Part shown: one piece after another, positions 30,028 through 31,069 of the stretch
How positions within the stretch are numbered: position 1 is the first letter of the stretch
How the letters are laid out: each line of letters begins with the position of its first letter
Origin: a virus
Virus record (IMG/VR): IMGVR_UViG_3300037108_000013
Span: 1 to 31,069 of that record
DNA length: 31,069 nucleotides
Reading direction: 5' to 3' (one strand)
The notes under the pieces: model-generated
The model's database searches: none
Told to the model about the DNA's origin: nothing
What the model saw: only the letters and a program-made list of their open reading frames with translations
Translations under genes and position numbers: made by a program

Positions 30028-31069
30028 TTACTTCTTTTCAGAAGTTTTTGGTGCTTCCTTGATTCCAGCGAGCTTCTTGAATCTTAGAGCCATCTCGTTA
30101 CCCTCAGTAATTAACTGAGAAGGTCTAGTAGATGATACCGGCTTTGATGCGAACCCTTCGGTAATCTGCCTTACAGAGGTCCTCATTGGGGCTGATTTTG
30201 CAACCTGCCTTGCTGAAGTTCTCTGCATTTGCGTACCGAAATTAAGTGATTCCGCCAATAGGGCGTAGGCCAGCTTAACTTCACGAACACTCTTCGTTAG
30301 GTCAAATGATTCGACAATCTTCATACGATATGGATCGTCCAAAACACCTGCGAATTCCTTAAACAGCTTGTTCGTGTAGAGCAGTTTAGCATTCAATAGG
30401 TTAACCTCATTAATTTGTCCACGGAGGAACTCAATGGTCTTATAAGCCTCTCTCAAAGCAATTTTATACTGAACTGCTTCTGATGTTGGCTTGCCAAGTG
30501 CGGCTGGAGCACCATGATTAGCAATACGGCCGGGGCCGCTGATATTATGGTTTTTACCTTTAAGTTGCTTCTTAGAAGCATCTTGAGGAGCCTTTGGATA
30601 ACCCCTTACGCCACCTTCAGCATCCTGACCAGCGAGTTCGTTGGTTGGAATACCATTGTTTTGTAGAGTTTCGTCCATTTCCTCTTCTTTTCCTTCGTCT
30701 TCCTCTTCTGCCTCTTCATTGAGAGCAGCGAGTAATTCTTCAAGATTGATTTCATCTTGGTCGTCTGCACCTTGACCCGGCACTCCCTGTTGTGGGAATT
30801 GACCTTGTGGTGGTGGGAATTGACCTTGTGGTGGTGGGAATTGGCCCGGTACTTGACCCGGCATACCCATTTGTGGTGGGAGTGGTTGTCCATCTGGACC
30901 CAGTTGTGGCTCTTGTTCCAAGCCGCCAGCATTCATGCCTTGTGGAACTGCACCTGCTTCCGCACCAGCTTCTGGACCAAGGTTAATATCAACCTCACTA
31001 CCCGGTTGTGCCGTTACATCCGCATCGCCCTCGGCGCCTGCTTCTGCACCGGCTTCTGCACCGGCCTCT
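30028..31069 (-). CDS. Prohead core / scaffold-like protein (gp22-like), N-terminus outside window
   Basis: Open to the right edge (346 residues seen). The frame continues upstream of the ATG at 30936 through E-A-G-A repeats, so that Met is not the start. Order of segments: Ala/Gly/Glu repeats, Pro/Gln-rich G-Q-F-P-P-P-Q repeats, a strongly acidic stretch near E-E-E-D-E-G-K-E-E-E, then a coiled coil (I-A-L-R-E-A-Y-K-T-I-E-F-L-R-G-Q-I-N-E-V-N-L-L-N-A-K). Acidic coiled-coil composition and position directly before gp23 fit the T4 order 22-23. I-T-E-G occurs twice near the C-terminus, matching gp21 cleavage sites, as expected for a core protein degraded during maturation. The low-complexity N-terminus is unlike T4 gp22. 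Confidence 0.7.
   Translation of the reverse strand, partial: EAGAEAGAEAGAEGDADVTAQPGSEVDINLGPEAGAEAGAVPQGMNAGGLEQEPQLGPDGQPLPPQMGMPGQVPGQFPPPQGQFPPPQGQFPQQGVPGQGADDQDEINLEELLAALNEEAEEEDEGKEEEMDETLQNNGIPTNELAGQDAEGGVRGYPKAPQDASKKQLKGKNHNISGPGRIANHGAPAALGKPTSEAVQYKIALREAYKTIEFLRGQINEVNLLNAKLLYTNKLFKEFAGVLDDPYRMKIVESFDLTKSVREVKLAYALLAESLNFGTQMQRTSARQVAKSAPMRTSVRQITEGFASKPVSSTRPSQLITEGNEMALRFKKLAGIKEAPKTSEKK

Noticed and set aside
30792-30986. Plus-strand ORF rich in Val and Gly opposite the scaffold gene
   Set aside because: It is the antisense shadow of the Pro/Gln and Ala/Gly/Glu repeats; no start signal.

Overview
This window is part of the genome of an AT-rich, tailed, T4-like (contractile-tail myovirus) bacteriophage that is only distantly related to T4 itself. 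The diagnosis rests on recognisable homologues in T4 order on the minus strand: a prohead-core/scaffold-like protein (right edge), a gp23-type major capsid protein, and further left a gp13-like neck protein, a gp14-like neck protein, a gp15-like tail completion/sheath-stabiliser protein and a long tail-fibre block. The host cannot be named from the sequence. One gene has a textbook sigma70 promoter (TTGACA, 16 bp, TATAGT).

Layout. 1-258 (-): partial coiled-coil protein. 301-9672 (-): eight fibre/adhesin genes. Three carry Ser/Ala-rich SASWASQSLSASYA shaft repeats, with or without a lectin-like head, and five are short modular fibre/adhesin genes with shuffled N- and C-terminal modules. 9669-16580: gp15, gp14, two small unknown proteins and gp13 on minus, riddled with homing endonuclease genes. 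16674-24654 (mostly +) and 24656-27232 (-): an accessory block. 27277-28029 (-): GIY-YIG endonuclease. 28136-31069 (-): major capsid protein with terminator, and a scaffold-like gene running off the edge. No stretch longer than about 110 bases lacks a gene.

The most striking content is the accessory block. Nine otherwise unrelated proteins start with nearly the same short leader, consensus M-I-K-L-x-x-L-I/L-x-E. Seven have Glu exactly at residue 10 with a hydrophobic residue at 8. This matches the position and logic of the T4 internal-protein capsid-targeting sequence (MKTYxEFIAE, cut after E10 by the gp21 protease at L/I-x-E). The capsid protein here has an I-E-E site where gp23 is matured, so a gp21-type protease is expected. 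I infer that these genes encode a cargo packaged in the head and delivered into the host with the DNA: a lysozyme, a zinc metalloprotease, a GNAT acetyltransferase fusion, two 2H phosphoesterases (possible cyclic-nucleotide or RNA-end enzymes), an ADP-ribosyltransferase-ParB-like fusion, a transglutaminase-like/SWIM zinc-finger protein and two unknowns.

Other themes are: (i) an AT-rich motif, TATTTAT, usually 4-6 nt before the ATG of the first gene in many units, suggesting leaderless late transcripts; (ii) six apparently intact homing endonucleases plus one decayed copy, several joined to structural genes by exact ATGA stop/start overlaps; (iii) three of those nucleases preceded by a tiny basic ORF that overlaps their start in the +1 frame; (iv) a fibre array with a 70-nt perfect direct repeat that could let cassettes be gained or lost.
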